NCBI GenBank assembly: GCA_963841995.1
Contig: CAWJEX010000011.1
Coordinates: forward strand, 1-64,000
DNA from: DATDPM01 sp963841995
GTDB lineage: Bacteria; Pseudomonadota; Alphaproteobacteria; DATDPM01
Length of the DNA: 64,000 bases
Direction: 5' to 3'
In this document: in pieces, positions 63,795 to 64,000 of the stretch
Layout: the number at the start of each line of letters is the position of its first letter
Position numbering within the stretch: position 1 is the first letter of the stretch
Translations under genes and position numbers: made by a program
The notes under the pieces: model-generated
Told to the model about the DNA's origin: nothing
What the model saw: the letters and a program-made list of their open reading frames with translations, nothing else
Databases searched by the model: none

Positions 63795-63818
63795 GTGGGC
63801 CTTTGGCCCACTTTTTTT
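63795..63818 (+). terminator. Intrinsic terminator after trmB
   Basis: GTGGGCC-TTT-GGCCCAC (63795-63811), a perfect 7-bp stem with three-base loop, followed by seven T (63812-63818). The only textbook terminator seen in the window; it ends the miaB-to-trmB unit before rimP. Confidence 0.9.
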
Positions 63819-63849
63819 ATTATCTGCGCGGGGCTTAGCGGCGCGGAGT

Positions 63850-64000
63850 ATGGCCATGGGGCTGGCAAAAGCACAGGACCTGCCGGGACCGGTGGAGCAG
63901 ATCGTTGCACCGGCATTAGCGGCCCTGGGCTATGAGGTGGTGCGGGTGCTGCTCATGGGCGGCAACAGCGCCGTGCTCCAGATCATGGTGGAGCGGACGG
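63850..64000 (+). CDS. rimP: Ribosome maturation factor RimP, 5' part only
   Basis: The frame MAMGLAKAQDLPGPVEQIVA then PALAALGYEVVRVLLMGGNS and LQIMVERT is the N-terminal domain of RimP, needed for 30S maturation. ATG 63850 or 63856. The gene runs off the window; nusA and infB are expected next by synteny. Confidence 0.88.
   Translation, partial: MAMGLAKAQDLPGPVEQIVAPALAALGYEVVRVLLMGGNSAVLQIMVERT

Noticed and set aside
1..64000. tRNA, rRNA, CRISPR, toxin-antitoxin or prophage loci
   Set aside because: None recognised by eye on either strand; short or degenerate examples could still be missed.

Overview
Apart from its first 4.9 kb, the window reads as one stretch of an alphaproteobacterial chromosome. 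The type is Rhodospirillales-like or a related order; this is inferred from gene content and order, not from a phylogeny. Supporting features are the orders hrcA-grpE-dnaK-dnaJ-dapB, mutS-glnD-murJ-trpS and miaB-phoH-ybeY-corC-lnt-xre-metK-trmB-rimP, a MucR regulator, long PstA and PstC proteins, a DUF2244 protein and a TIGR02186 protein. No rRNA, tRNA, CRISPR array or prophage was seen.

The left end does not belong to this chromosome. Bases 1 to about 4163 hold a c-type cytochrome and a large Oar-like TonB-dependent receptor of Acidobacteriota type. Bases about 4163 to 4885 are an extremely GC-rich scrap carrying the first half-domain of a glycosyltransferase. Both joins cut through genes: the receptor loses its 5' end, the glycosyltransferase its 3' end, and hrcA its DNA-binding domain. 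An assembly chimera is the simplest reading.

Layout of the rest: 4.9-16 kb, heat-shock genes with a near-perfect RpoH-type promoter before dnaK, interrupted by a DUF1848 gene and a coupled AMP/thymidine phosphorylase-like plus PRPP-synthetase-like pair, then dapB, DUF2244 and nth. 15.8-25.4 kb: NAD formate dehydrogenase, a lipoprotein, a bactofilin, an EI24 protein, adenosine kinase, an AmpG-like transporter, alanine dehydrogenase and a CoA-ligase/GNAT fusion. 25.4-35.1 kb: a complete Pho locus on the minus strand (phoR, phosphate porin, pstSCAB, phoU, phoB) with two Pho boxes. 35.3-43.7 kb: mutS, glnD, murJ, trpS. 43.8-52.4 kb: TauE/TIGR02186/USP, NfuA, cell-wall enzymes, tsaB-rimI and a tusA-like gene. 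52.5-64 kb: mucR, fur, an ornithine-lipid gene pair and the miaB-to-rimP operon.

Seven genes are interrupted: DUF1848, EI24, adenosine kinase, the CoA-ligase/GNAT fusion, porin, phoR and murJ. Together they carry nine single-base frameshifts and two in-frame stops, several of the frameshifts at homopolymers. Because murJ and adenosine kinase are among them, uncorrected base errors are more likely than gene decay, but decay of phoR and the porin cannot be excluded.

The most distinctive non-coding object is a ~307-bp element with ~33-bp terminal inverted repeats, sitting in a CTAG target between rimI and the tusA-like gene and supplying the stop codons of both. It looks like a MITE mobilised by an IS630/Tc1-type transposase.
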